Assembly (NCBI RefSeq): GCF_003985125.1
Contig: NZ_ML133580.1
Coordinates: 1-64,000 of the forward strand
Direction of reading: 5' to 3'
Source of the DNA: Rhizobium phaseoli
GTDB taxonomy: Bacteria; Pseudomonadota; Alphaproteobacteria; Rhizobiales; Rhizobiaceae
DNA: 64,000 nucleotides
Part shown: positions 1 through 7,456 of the stretch, in pieces
Layout of the letters: every line of letters starts with the position of its first letter
Numbering within the stretch: position 1 is the first letter of the stretch
Position numbers and translations under genes: made by a program
The notes under the pieces: model-generated
Told to the model about the DNA's origin: nothing
The model's input: only the letters and a program-made list of their open reading frames with translations
The model's database searches: none

Positions 1-120
1 ACCTGCCGCTCTGGCTCCACCGTTACAATTGGCATCGCCCGCACGGCAGCCTACAATCCAAACCGCCCGTCAGTAGACTCGGCCTGATCAAGGACAACCT
101 GTTGAGGCTCCACATCTAGA
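1..120 (+). CDS. IS481-type transposase, C-terminal fragment cut by the window edge
   Basis: The frame opening at base 3 runs to a TAG at 118-120 and gives 38 residues ending in YNWHRPHGSL...KPPVSRLGL...NLLRLH. This is the characteristic C-terminal end of the DDE integrase domain in IS481-family transposases. Only the tail is inside the window, so it cannot be said whether the element is intact upstream. No inverted repeat end of the insertion sequence was identified between the stop and the palindromic repeat that begins immediately after it. Confidence 0.75.
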
Positions 121-167
121 GCATGATGCCGAAAAGTGTGAGCGGTTTCGGACGACATCATGCTCTA
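118..167. repeat. Rhizobial-type palindromic intergenic repeat, copy 1
   Basis: Arms AGCATGATG (120-128) and CATCATGCT (157-165) are perfect complements and flank a core CCGAAAAGTGTGAGCGGTTT. The same core with different arms recurs at 45118, 53193 and 57056, so this is a dispersed family rather than a local hairpin. It starts directly at the stop codon of the transposase fragment. Confidence 0.7.
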
Positions 168-178
168 ACTCTTTAATT

Positions 179-230
179 TAGAACAGGATTCAGATTTTAG
201 GCCGACCGGGCCTAAAATCATCCCGTTCTA
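179..230. repeat. Second palindromic element upstream of gluconokinase
   Basis: Outer arms TAGAAC (179-184) and GTTCTA (225-230) enclose a perfect 9-bp hairpin TTTTAGGCC (195-203) / GGCCTAAAA (209-217) with a 5-base loop. It lies 29 bases upstream of the gluconokinase ATG, so it will be in or near its 5' leader. The outer arm GAACAGGAT resembles the right end of the repeat at 45118-45171, which suggests the two elements are modules of one composite repeat. Confidence 0.6.
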
Positions 231-258
231 CGCTGAAAGTCGAACCCTCGGAGGGATC

Positions 259-798
259 ATGCCGGAAGAGCGGTTGAACAAGCCCCATGCGATCATCGTC
301 ATGGGGGTCAGCGGCTGCGGCAAGTCCTCCGTCGGCGAGAGGCTGGCGGCAGCCCTGCACCTGGCCTTTATCGAAGGCGATGCGCTGCATCCGGCCGCCA
401 ATGTCGAGAAAATGTCGAAGGGCATTCCGCTGACCGACGAGGACCGGATGCCCTGGCTCGACCGCATCGGCGAAGACATCAAGGACTCGCTTGCACAAGG
501 CGACGGCATCATCGTCTCCTGCTCGGCGCTGAAGCGCATCTATCGCGACAGGCTGCGGGCTGCCGCCGGCGGCAATCTGTTCTTCGTTTACCTTGAAGGC
601 TCCAAAGCCTTGCTGACCAAACGAATGGGCGAGCGCAAGGGCCATTTCATGCCGGTCTCGCTGCTCGAAAGCCAACTGGCGACGCTGGAGGTGCCGACAG
701 GCGAGGCGGGTGTCGTCACCGTCGACATCGACGATACGATCGACGGCATCGCGGCAACGGCGCTCAAGGGTCTTGCCTTGCTCGGCGTCACGGGTTGA
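259..798 (+). CDS. gntK: Gluconokinase
   Basis: Predicted ATP:D-gluconate 6-phosphotransferase feeding gluconate into the Entner-Doudoroff or pentose phosphate route in the cytoplasm. The 179-residue length is usual for the bacterial GntK/IdnK family. The P-loop GVSGCGKSS is at residues 16-24, followed by family segments EGDALHP and GIPLTDEDRMPWL that line the gluconate and nucleotide sites, and by SCSALKRIYRDRLR. The ATG at 259 is preceded by a GGAGGGATC Shine-Dalgarno. The 3' end overlaps the convergent flavoprotein gene by 11 bases. No gluconate transporter is adjacent, so the substrate supply is not explained locally. Confidence 0.9.
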   Translation: MPEERLNKPHAIIVMGVSGCGKSSVGERLAAALHLAFIEGDALHPAANVEKMSKGIPLTDEDRMPWLDRIGEDIKDSLAQGDGIIVSCSALKRIYRDRLRAAAGGNLFFVYLEGSKALLTKRMGERKGHFMPVSLLESQLATLEVPTGEAGVVTVDIDDTIDGIAATALKGLALLGVTG

Positions 799-2035
799 AA
801 CGCTCGGGCGAATAGGCCGTAATATCGATAAATGGTTTTTCGCCGGTGATGAGCTCGGCGAGCACCCGGCCGGTCACCGGCCCGAGCGTCAGCCCGTGAT
901 GGGCGTGGCCGAAGGCAAACCACAAGCCCTGATGGCGCGGCGCCTTGCCGATAACGGGCATCATGTCGGGCGTGCAGGGGCGTGCGCCCATCCACGGTTC
1001 GGGATCGAGTCTGGCGCCGAGCGGGAAGATCGTGCGGGCCACGGCTTCGGCTCGGTCGAGCTGGACCGGCGTCTTCGGCGCGTCGAGCGTTGCGAACTCC
1101 GCTCCCGTCGTCAGCCGGATGCCGCGGCGCATCGGCGCCAGGAGATAGCCGCGTTCGGCATCGAGCATCCAGTTGTTGAGCACGGCATCGCCCTTGGCGG
1201 CATAATGCATGTGATAGCCGCGCTTGATGCAGAGCGGAAAGGAATAGCCGAGCCGGCGCGTTGCGAGCGCTGCCCAGGGACCGAGCGCGATCACCGCATC
1301 GTCGGCTTCGAGCGGGCCTTCTGCAGTCATGATCTTCCAGCCCGAGCCGAACGGACCGAATGAGGCGGCGTCGCCTGTGACGAAGCGGCCGCCGAGGCTT
1401 TCGAAATAGCCGCGATAGGCTGAGGTCAGCGCATGCGGGTCGAGCACCGACCAGGGATCGCGCCAATGGATGCCGCCGGCAAAATCGCCTGTCATGTCGG
1501 GCTCCATGCGGGCAATATCGGCCGAGGTCAGGCTGTCATAGGCCACCCCGAATTCATTCTGCCAGAGTGCGGCCTCCGCCAGAGCCTCGTCACGTTTGGC
1601 TTCGGTGCGGAGGATTTTCACCCAGCCATTCCTGCGGATCAGCGCTTGCGCCTCCGACGCCTCGACCAGATCCTTGTGCTCGGCAATCGAATGTTGGATC
1701 AGCGGCGCATAGGCCCGGGTGATTAGCGCATGCCGCCGGGCATTGGAATTCCACCAGTAGCGGGCGAGAAAGGCGAGCTGGCTCGGCAGCGTGTTGAGAT
1801 GGTAATGCGCATCGATGCGTTTATTCAAAGCATAACGCAGCAAGAGGCCGAGCTGCTGCGGAAAGCCATAGGGCGCGACACCTTCGCGCTGGATCAGCCC
1901 GGCATTGCCGAAGGATGTTTCGCTGCCCGGATCCTTGCGGTCGATCAGTGTCACCTGCCGGCCGCGCCGCTGGAGATGGATGGCCGCCGACACGCCAACG
2001 ATACCGGCGCCGAGCACGATCGCGTTCTTGGTCAT
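788..2035 (-). CDS. FAD-dependent D-amino-acid dehydrogenase-like oxidoreductase
   Basis: A 415-residue DadA/DAO-family flavoprotein. The N-terminal dinucleotide motif GAGIVGVSAAIHL (about residues 9-21) and the following LIDR binds the ADP part of FAD. The C-terminal segment with WMGARPCTPDMMPVIG and GLWFAFGHAHHGLTLGP is typical of D-amino-acid dehydrogenases and glycine oxidase-like enzymes. Known members oxidise D-amino acids to keto acids and pass electrons to the quinone pool. The exact substrate cannot be read from sequence. The ATG at 2035 follows AGGGGA. It is convergent with gntK and overlaps it by 11 bases, so the pair shares a short 3' region without room for a separate terminator. 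Confidence 0.85.
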   Translation of the reverse strand: MTKNAIVLGAGIVGVSAAIHLQRRGRQVTLIDRKDPGSETSFGNAGLIQREGVAPYGFPQQLGLLLRYALNKRIDAHYHLNTLPSQLAFLARYWWNSNARRHALITRAYAPLIQHSIAEHKDLVEASEAQALIRRNGWVKILRTEAKRDEALAEAALWQNEFGVAYDSLTSADIARMEPDMTGDFAGGIHWRDPWSVLDPHALTSAYRGYFESLGGRFVTGDAASFGPFGSGWKIMTAEGPLEADDAVIALGPWAALATRRLGYSFPLCIKRGYHMHYAAKGDAVLNNWMLDAERGYLLAPMRRGIRLTTGAEFATLDAPKTPVQLDRAEAVARTIFPLGARLDPEPWMGARPCTPDMMPVIGKAPRHQGLWFAFGHAHHGLTLGPVTGRVLAELITGEKPFIDITAYSPERFNP

Positions 2036-2108
2036 TCCCCTGCATTCCGCTTTGTTATCGGGATGAAAATGCTCCCGCCGATACGGCGGCGCAAACGAAA
2101 AATCGCAT

Positions 2109-2612
2109 TCATTTCAAAATCATTGCGCTTTTCAGTGCGGCATTTTCGGCTTTCAAGCGAATAGAGAGCATGCAGGCGTTGAGCAGCGAAAAGCCGATCG
2201 CGTAAAGGGGGAGGCCGAAGGTCAGCGGCAGGGCGGCGATCTCGCCGACAACGATCGCGTAGTTCGGGTGCCGGAGGAAGCGATAGGGGCCCGATGTGAC
2301 GAGCGGTACGCCGGGCAGGATGATGATGCGTGTCGTCCAGCGGTCTTTCAAGGTTGCCAGCACCCAGAGCCGCAGGGCCTGCAGCCCCATGAACACCGCC
2401 AACCAGAAGAGATCGACCGGCCTGCCCGGCGCCAGCAGCCAGAGGCCGATGAGCCAGCCGGCATGCAGCGCCACCATGGCGGGATAGTGCTCCGGCGCCA
2501 CTTCCCTGGCGCCTCGGGCAAGAAGGGCGGCGGTGTTGCGCCGGGCAAGCACGAGTTCGCCAAGCCGCTGCAGCGTCACGAAGGTGAGCAGCGCGATTGA
2601 CGCCCAGATCAT
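2109..2612 (-). CDS. Isoprenylcysteine carboxyl methyltransferase-like membrane protein
   Basis: A 167-residue polytopic membrane protein of the ICMT/DUF1295-like methyltransferase superfamily. The C-terminal motif GPYRFLRHPNYAIVVGEI matches the SAM-binding signature of this fold. Hydrophobic segments cover most of the first 110 residues. Its ATG overlaps the polyketide synthase stop in an ATGA arrangement, so the two are translationally coupled. In many bacteria this partner gene follows a type III polyketide synthase and is thought to O-methylate the resorcinol or pyrone product. That role is inferred here from context. Confidence 0.8.
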   Translation of the reverse strand: MIWASIALLTFVTLQRLGELVLARRNTAALLARGAREVAPEHYPAMVALHAGWLIGLWLLAPGRPVDLFWLAVFMGLQALRLWVLATLKDRWTTRIIILPGVPLVTSGPYRFLRHPNYAIVVGEIAALPLTFGLPLYAIGFSLLNACMLSIRLKAENAALKSAMILK

Positions 2613-3661
2613 GAAATTCTCCTCAGCGTCACGCAGCTCGCCGAAAAACCCGGCCCCATGGCGATCATCGCGGCGCGCTCCGGCAATCCGGCGCGGATCG
2701 CCCGCTCCAGCACGAACAGAATGGTCGGCGACGACATATTGCCGTAGTCGGCAAGCACGCCACGCTCGTGATCGAGAGCGCCAGGCGTCAGCGACAGCGC
2801 ACTCTCCATCGCCGCCAGCACTTTCGTGCCGCCGGGGTGGCAGATGAAGCGGTCGATATCGTCGGGTGTCAGCCCGTTGCGCGCCAGAATGGCCGTCACC
2901 GCCGGGCCGAGCTCCTGCTCGGCAAAGGGCGGCAGTGATTGCGCCAGCACGATGCCGAAGCCGCCGTCGTCGATCTTCCAGCCCATGATATCAAGGGTGT
3001 CGGGAAAGAGATGTTCGCCGGTCGATTCCACTTCTGCCAGCCCGCCATCGCCAGATCGCAGCACACAGGCGGCGGCGCCGTCGCCGAAAAGCGCCGTTGC
3101 GATGATGTTCGGCCGCGTCAGCTCGTCGAGGCGGAAGGCCAGCGTACAGAGCTCGATCGATACGAAGAGCACGACGGCGCCCGGCCGGCTTCTTGCCAGC
3201 CGTGAGGCGATCGCAAAGCCCGACACACCGGCGGCACAGCCGAGCCCGAACACCGGCACCCGCTCGATATCGGCCCTGAAACCCATCCGGCGGGCCATCT
3301 GCGCATCGAGGCTCGGCGTCGTAAAACCGGTGGACGAGACCGTGACGACGCAGTCGACGTCGCCGGCCTGGAGCCCCGCCTGATGAAGGGCCGACCTGGC
3401 GGCTTCGACAAAGAGCTTGCTCGCCACCTCCGCATAGGCCTCCATCCGATCCTGCCAGCCATGCGGCTCGTCGAACCAGGCAAGCGGCCGCGCAGCATGG
3501 CGCTTTTGGATGCCGGCGCTGTCGAAGACGCGGGCAAGATGCCGGAAATCCTCGAAGCGGTCGGCAAACAGCCGGGCGGAGGCTTCGAGCGCCTGTTGCT
3601 GGAAAATGACATGTTCGGGTGCGGCTACGGCGAGGCTGACCAGTTTTACGCTATCTGTCAC
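2609..3661 (-). CDS. Type III polyketide synthase (chalcone/stilbene synthase family)
   Basis: A 350-residue homodimer-type ketosynthase that extends an acyl-CoA starter with malonyl-CoA units, usually giving alkylpyrones or alkylresorcinols. The catalytic triad is visible: Cys142 in VFGLGCAAG, His275 in FICHPGGTK and Asn308 in YGNMSSPT. Length is normal. The start is GTG at 3661 behind GGAGAATTCT. It is the first gene of a two-gene unit with the methyltransferase-like protein downstream. Alkylresorcinol-like lipids are membrane or cyst lipids in some bacteria; which starter is used here cannot be told. Confidence 0.9.
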   Translation of the reverse strand: MTDSVKLVSLAVAAPEHVIFQQQALEASARLFADRFEDFRHLARVFDSAGIQKRHAARPLAWFDEPHGWQDRMEAYAEVASKLFVEAARSALHQAGLQAGDVDCVVTVSSTGFTTPSLDAQMARRMGFRADIERVPVFGLGCAAGVSGFAIASRLARSRPGAVVLFVSIELCTLAFRLDELTRPNIIATALFGDGAAACVLRSGDGGLAEVESTGEHLFPDTLDIMGWKIDDGGFGIVLAQSLPPFAEQELGPAVTAILARNGLTPDDIDRFICHPGGTKVLAAMESALSLTPGALDHERGVLADYGNMSSPTILFVLERAIRAGLPERAAMIAMGPGFSASCVTLRRIS

Positions 3662-3730
3662 AGAATTCTCCTTGTCGTTCCCGGCGCAACGCTGAGAACA
3701 CCCGGTCCCGATGATTTATTCGGCCCCGGT

Positions 3731-3744
3731 GGCTTCACGAAGCC
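3731..3744. promoter_or_regulatory. Perfect 6-bp inverted repeat between polyketide synthase and TPR gene
   Basis: GGCTTC-AC-GAAGCC lies in the 168-bp divergent region between the polyketide synthase start and the TPR gene start. It could be an operator or a small hairpin in one of the leaders. No convincing -35/-10 pair was placed around it. Confidence 0.25.
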
Positions 3745-3829
3745 GTGATGGAGAAAATAGGAAGCCTGGTGAATAAAGCCCGGGCAGCGGTGTTTTCTCC
3801 TCGCAACGTCACTTTCCAGGAGTTTTCCC

Positions 3830-4366
3830 ATGACGATCATGACAGCCCGTTTTGCTTCCATCCTTCTCGGCGGCTGCCTTGCCGCTTCCCTCTTCTCCGG
3901 CCCGGTCTTTGCGGTCGGCAATGACAACAGCACGATGCCGACCTGCAAGAAGGGCGAGATCTACGACCAGAAGACCAAGAAATGCGTCAAGCAGCAGAGC
4001 GCCAACGTCTCGGACGAGAACCGCACCGATTATGCCTATTCGCTGGCCAAGGCCGGCCGTTATGAGGAGGCGCTTGCCATGCTCGACACGGTCAAGGACC
4101 AGAACAGCGCCGAAGTGCTGAATTACCGCGGCTACGCCACCCGCAAACTCGGCCGCACCGACGAAGGCATTTCCTATTACCTTCAATCGGTGAAGATGGA
4201 TCCGCAATACGCCAAGGTCCGCGAATATCTCGGCGAAGCCTATGTCATCAAGGGCCGGCTCGATCTCGCCAAGGAGCAGCTGACGACCATAAAGGCGATC
4301 TGCGGCACAGGGTGCGAGGAATATCAGGATCTGAACGCAGCCATCCTCGATCCGTCGAAGATCTGA
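3830..4366 (+). CDS. Exported tetratricopeptide-repeat protein
   Basis: A 178-residue protein with a signal peptide (hydrophobic ILLGGCLAASLFSGPVFA, cleavage expected near residue 28), so probably periplasmic. Residues about 34-52 contain a short cysteine pair (PTCKKGEIYD...KKC). Residues about 65-150 contain two to three TPR units (YAYSLAKAGRYEEALAML; YRGYATRKLGRTDEGISYY; YLGEAYVIKGRLDLAKEQL). TPRs mediate protein-protein contacts. The AGGAG at 3819 supports the ATG at 3830. It lies 44 bases before the sigma factor gene and may be cotranscribed with it. The binding partner is unknown. Confidence 0.75.
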   Translation: MTIMTARFASILLGGCLAASLFSGPVFAVGNDNSTMPTCKKGEIYDQKTKKCVKQQSANVSDENRTDYAYSLAKAGRYEEALAMLDTVKDQNSAEVLNYRGYATRKLGRTDEGISYYLQSVKMDPQYAKVREYLGEAYVIKGRLDLAKEQLTTIKAICGTGCEEYQDLNAAILDPSKI

Positions 4367-4410
4367 TTGCCGGCATGGGCGGGAAGATGGAACCGGAAAG
4401 GCAGATGAGA

Positions 4411-5016
4411 ATGTCGGTCGCGCTTACCTCATTTCCTGCCTATAGTCGCGCGAGAACGGAATCGCCGGTTCACCCGGCGGTTCCGAAAAATGCAGGATCG
4501 TCGGAGGCGGCCATCGCCAGCGCAGCGGATATCAGGAGCGGCCTGACCGAAAATCTGGCAAGGCTCTGGCGTTATGGTCTCGTTCTCTCGCATCAGCGCG
4601 ATGTCGCCGATGACCTGGTGCAGGCGACCTGCTTGCGCGCGCTGGAGCGCGCCGATCAATTCGTCCCCGGCACTCGGCTCGACCGCTGGCTGTTTTCGAT
4701 CCTGCATTCGATCTGGCTGAACGAAATCCGCTCCCGCCGGGTGCGCCAGGGCCAGGGTTTCGTCGACGCCAGCGAGGCGCTGACCTTCGACGGGGCGCAT
4801 GCGACCGAAACGCAGGTGATGGCGAGCCAGGTGCTGAGACGCGTGAGTGCGCTGCCCGAGGCGCAGAGAACGGTGGTTTTCCTCGCCTATGTCGAAGGGC
4901 TTTCATATCGCGAGGTTGCGGGCATACTGGATATTCCGATCGGGACCGTGATGAGCCGGCTGGCGGCGGCCCGCGCCAGGCTCTCCGGCGACGGTACGGA
5001 AGGGGTACGGCAATGA
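4411..5016 (+). CDS. ECF-type RNA polymerase sigma factor
   Basis: Sigma-70 family region 2 is seen in DDLVQATCLRALERADQF with GTRLDRWLFSILHSIWLNEIR, and region 4 in LPEAQRTVVFLAYVEGLSYREVAGILDIPIGTVMSRLAAARARL. Several in-frame ATGs exist (4375, 4387, 4405, 4411). The one at 4411 is chosen because GGAAAGG at 4395-4401 is spaced 9 bases from it, giving 201 residues. The stop overlaps the next ATG (ATGA), which is the usual coupling of an ECF sigma factor to its anti-sigma factor. The signal that activates it is not evident. Confidence 0.85.
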   Translation: MSVALTSFPAYSRARTESPVHPAVPKNAGSSEAAIASAADIRSGLTENLARLWRYGLVLSHQRDVADDLVQATCLRALERADQFVPGTRLDRWLFSILHSIWLNEIRSRRVRQGQGFVDASEALTFDGAHATETQVMASQVLRRVSALPEAQRTVVFLAYVEGLSYREVAGILDIPIGTVMSRLAAARARLSGDGTEGVRQ

Positions 5017-5816
5017 TTACGAAATACACCATTCCCTCCGACGAGGAACTGACCGCATTCATCGACGGGGAACTGACGGCCGAAGAGGCAGCCCGGATCG
5101 AGGCCGTTGCGAAGCAGGACGAGAGCGTCGCCGAACGGCTGGAGTTCCTGGCGCGCGCCAGCCTGCCGTTCGAGCAGGCCTTTGCCCCGCTGCTCCGGGA
5201 AGCCCCGCGCGAGAGGCTGGAGGCGATGCTCGCCGCTATGCCGGCACGTGATAGCGCAAAATCTGCTGCCGTGCCCGCCTTCGCGACCCGCCGCCGCTTC
5301 CTCGGCGCGCTTGCTGCTTCGCTCGTCGCCGGCATCGCCATCGATCGCACCGTCCTCGGCCTCGGCGGAGGCTTTTCGGCAAGGGATGAAAACAGCGAAT
5401 GGCGCGCCGTGGTCGCTGACTATATCTCGCTTTATACCGAGGAAACCCTGGCCGGCCCGACGCCGGCCAGGGAGTCTCAGGCCGCCCAGCTCGTCCCCCT
5501 CGACGATAAACTCGGCCTGTCACTCTCTCCCGAAGCCGTCTCGCTTCCGGGCGTCGATTTCAAACGCGCCCTGCTGTTGCAATATGACGGCAAGCCGCTC
5601 GCCCAGATCGCCTATCTGGACCCTGAAACCGGGCCGATGGCCCTTTGCATCGTTCGGTCCGATGCCGGCCCCAAAGCGCCGGACCTCGAAAGCCGCCAAG
5701 GCATGAACGTCGTCTACTGGTCGAACGGGAGACACGCCTTCATGCTGATCGGCCATGCGCCGGCCGACAGGATGGCGGCGATTGCGGATGGGGTGCGCGC
5801 GAGGCTGCAGTTTTGA
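5013..5816 (+). CDS. Membrane-anchored anti-sigma factor
   Basis: A 267-residue protein with the anti-sigma N-terminal pattern SDEELTAFIDGELTAEEAARIE, a basic stretch, one probable transmembrane segment at about residues 93-112 (RRRFLGALAASLVAGIAIDRTVLGL), and a periplasmic C-terminal domain of about 150 residues. The zinc-binding H-x3-C-x2-C of ZAS-type anti-sigma factors is absent. It overlaps the sigma gene by four bases. It presumably sequesters that sigma factor at the membrane until a periplasmic signal is sensed. Inference rests on gene order and architecture. Confidence 0.8.
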   Translation: MITKYTIPSDEELTAFIDGELTAEEAARIEAVAKQDESVAERLEFLARASLPFEQAFAPLLREAPRERLEAMLAAMPARDSAKSAAVPAFATRRRFLGALAASLVAGIAIDRTVLGLGGGFSARDENSEWRAVVADYISLYTEETLAGPTPARESQAAQLVPLDDKLGLSLSPEAVSLPGVDFKRALLLQYDGKPLAQIAYLDPETGPMALCIVRSDAGPKAPDLESRQGMNVVYWSNGRHAFMLIGHAPADRMAAIADGVRARLQF

Positions 5817-6032
5817 GGACGAAGCAAGGGATTGAACTGGACCATTTTTTCCGGCAATTGAGGTGATCAAAATTTCCGCTCTGCCCCTCGTCGCTGGTGG
5901 GATCGAGCCCTGTGATGAAACTTAATTTGGCTGGTCCGCAGAAAAAATCACCAACACAAGCACCTCGCACCGGCCCGTGCCATTGCTTGCGGCTTTGAGC
6001 AATTTTTGACAATCGGCGATTGTGCGCATGGG

Positions 6033-6050
6033 GGTGCTTGTACAAGCGCC
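6033..6050. promoter_or_regulatory. 18-bp near-perfect palindrome upstream of the beta-propeller gene
   Basis: GGTGCTTGTACAAGCGCC has complementary halves with one mismatch and ends 28 bases before the ATG at 6079. A TTGACA hexamer lies at 6006-6011 but no good -10 box is placed behind it. The site could be a regulator-binding operator or a leader hairpin. Confidence 0.3.
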
Positions 6051-6078
6051 TCTCCACTCGGCAATACGGGATGAAATC

Positions 6079-7161
6079 ATGAATTTAAACGTTAAACGGC
6101 TTTTGTTTTTCTGCGTATTGCCATTGGCCGCTTTTTGTCTTGTTGTCGGATGGATTTACAGTGGAGCACCGGGGTTTCCCGCACCCAGTTTGAAGCGGAT
6201 AGCTGTCGCTCGTTGGCAACCGCGCGACTCCGCTGGAGAATTCGTGTATCAAGATAAGCTTTGGCTGTTAGGTGGCTGGAAAACAAAGCCGACAGAGCTG
6301 CTTAGGGATGTCTGGAACTCAACGGATGGCGTCAAGTGGGATCTAGTCCAGCCGGAGCTACCTTTCCATTATACCGACTTGCCAATGACGATCGTGTTCA
6401 AGGATCGAATGTGGGTCATGGGTGGGACCACACTCTCGGATCCAGATCATCCTGCCACCAATTCCGTGTGGAACTCCGATGACGGGATTCACTGGAACAA
6501 CGTGCAAGCAGCGGCTTCATGGAGCCCAAGAACAGCTACGCCAATTGTGATGCTAAATGGCAAGTTGTGGATCCTCGGGGGGCTTGAGTGGGTTGATGGC
6601 AAGCAGACCCTTAAGAACGACGTGTGGAACTCCAGCGATGGTATCAATTGGACTAAAGTGACAGAACACGCAGCATGGCAGCCACGCGCGTATCACGCAG
6701 CCGTCGCCTATCACGGAAAACTATGGGTTTTTGGCGGCGGATCATATCATCCAGACTACATCGCCTTCAACGACGTTTGGAACTCTGAAGATGGTATCAA
6801 TTGGAAAAAAGTATCCAATGCACCGTGGAGCGGACGGATCTGGTTCTCGGTATCAGAGTACCAAGACCGCATCTGGGTCATTGGTGGCTGGAGCAAAGAC
6901 ACGCTTAACGTCGGCGGAATTTGGTTCACGGACAACGGCATTGATTGGACGCGATTGCCTTTATCTGACAGCTGGCGACCAAGGCATGAACAATCGACTT
7001 ATGTTGTGGGCGATAAGATAATCATCGCTGCTGGGCATGCCGACCCAATCACAAATGAGGTGTGGGAGCTGAAAGTTCCTCCGTTATGGTTGAAATTCGA
7101 TCGCCTCGTCCATCAGGTGCTGCCTTTTGTGAACGGGCGGACGGATGGCAGGGCAGACTAG
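6079..7161 (+). CDS. Membrane-anchored Kelch-like beta-propeller protein
   Basis: A 360-residue protein (ATG at 6079; an upstream in-frame ATG at 6022 would only add a non-hydrophobic tail). An N-terminal hydrophobic segment (LLFFCVLPLAAFCLVVGWIY) serves as signal anchor. The body is a tandem repeat of about 50 residues with the recurring phrase VWNSxDGxxW: VWNSTDGVKW, VWNSDDGIHW, VWNSSDGINW, VWNSEDGINW, IWFTDNGIDW, alternating with KLWLLGGW/RMWVMGG/KLWILGG/KLWVFGG/RIWVIGG strands. This predicts a six-bladed Kelch/galactose-oxidase-like propeller outside the cytoplasm. No catalytic residues of galactose oxidase are recognised. It opens the AT-richer polysaccharide island; its role in it is unknown. 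Confidence 0.75.
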   Translation: MNLNVKRLLFFCVLPLAAFCLVVGWIYSGAPGFPAPSLKRIAVARWQPRDSAGEFVYQDKLWLLGGWKTKPTELLRDVWNSTDGVKWDLVQPELPFHYTDLPMTIVFKDRMWVMGGTTLSDPDHPATNSVWNSDDGIHWNNVQAAASWSPRTATPIVMLNGKLWILGGLEWVDGKQTLKNDVWNSSDGINWTKVTEHAAWQPRAYHAAVAYHGKLWVFGGGSYHPDYIAFNDVWNSEDGINWKKVSNAPWSGRIWFSVSEYQDRIWVIGGWSKDTLNVGGIWFTDNGIDWTRLPLSDSWRPRHEQSTYVVGDKIIIAAGHADPITNEVWELKVPPLWLKFDRLVHQVLPFVNGRTDGRAD

Positions 7162-7456
7162 CCCCGATAGTGGTGACTAAAGACCAACCTGATGCATCAA
7201 ACCCTCGCAGATCCGCGGTGGAGGTTGTATCTACCGTGGGTAGTCGATGGGAATCAACTGGAGCTGCTTCTCGGCGCGATGAATATGATCTCAACAACTC
7301 CGAAAATCATTGCTTGAGTTGGCTCGCTACGTGTATTCGGAAAACCAGAGAAATTCGATCGAATTTTGAGCCGCCCCAGTTCGATCGATCGAGTTCAAGA
7401 AGTTGCTGCCGCAGAGCCTGGAATTGGTCTGTAAGGCAATTCCAGAAGGTAGAGGC
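7162..7456. other. Gene-free stretch between the propeller and membrane glycosyltransferase genes
   Basis: A 295-base region with no supported gene. It contains a perfect 14-bp palindrome AATTCGATCGAATT at 7351-7364 and clustered GATCGA words at 7383-7392. Short frames here show no family resemblance. It may be decayed sequence or a leader for the next gene. Confidence 0.4.
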
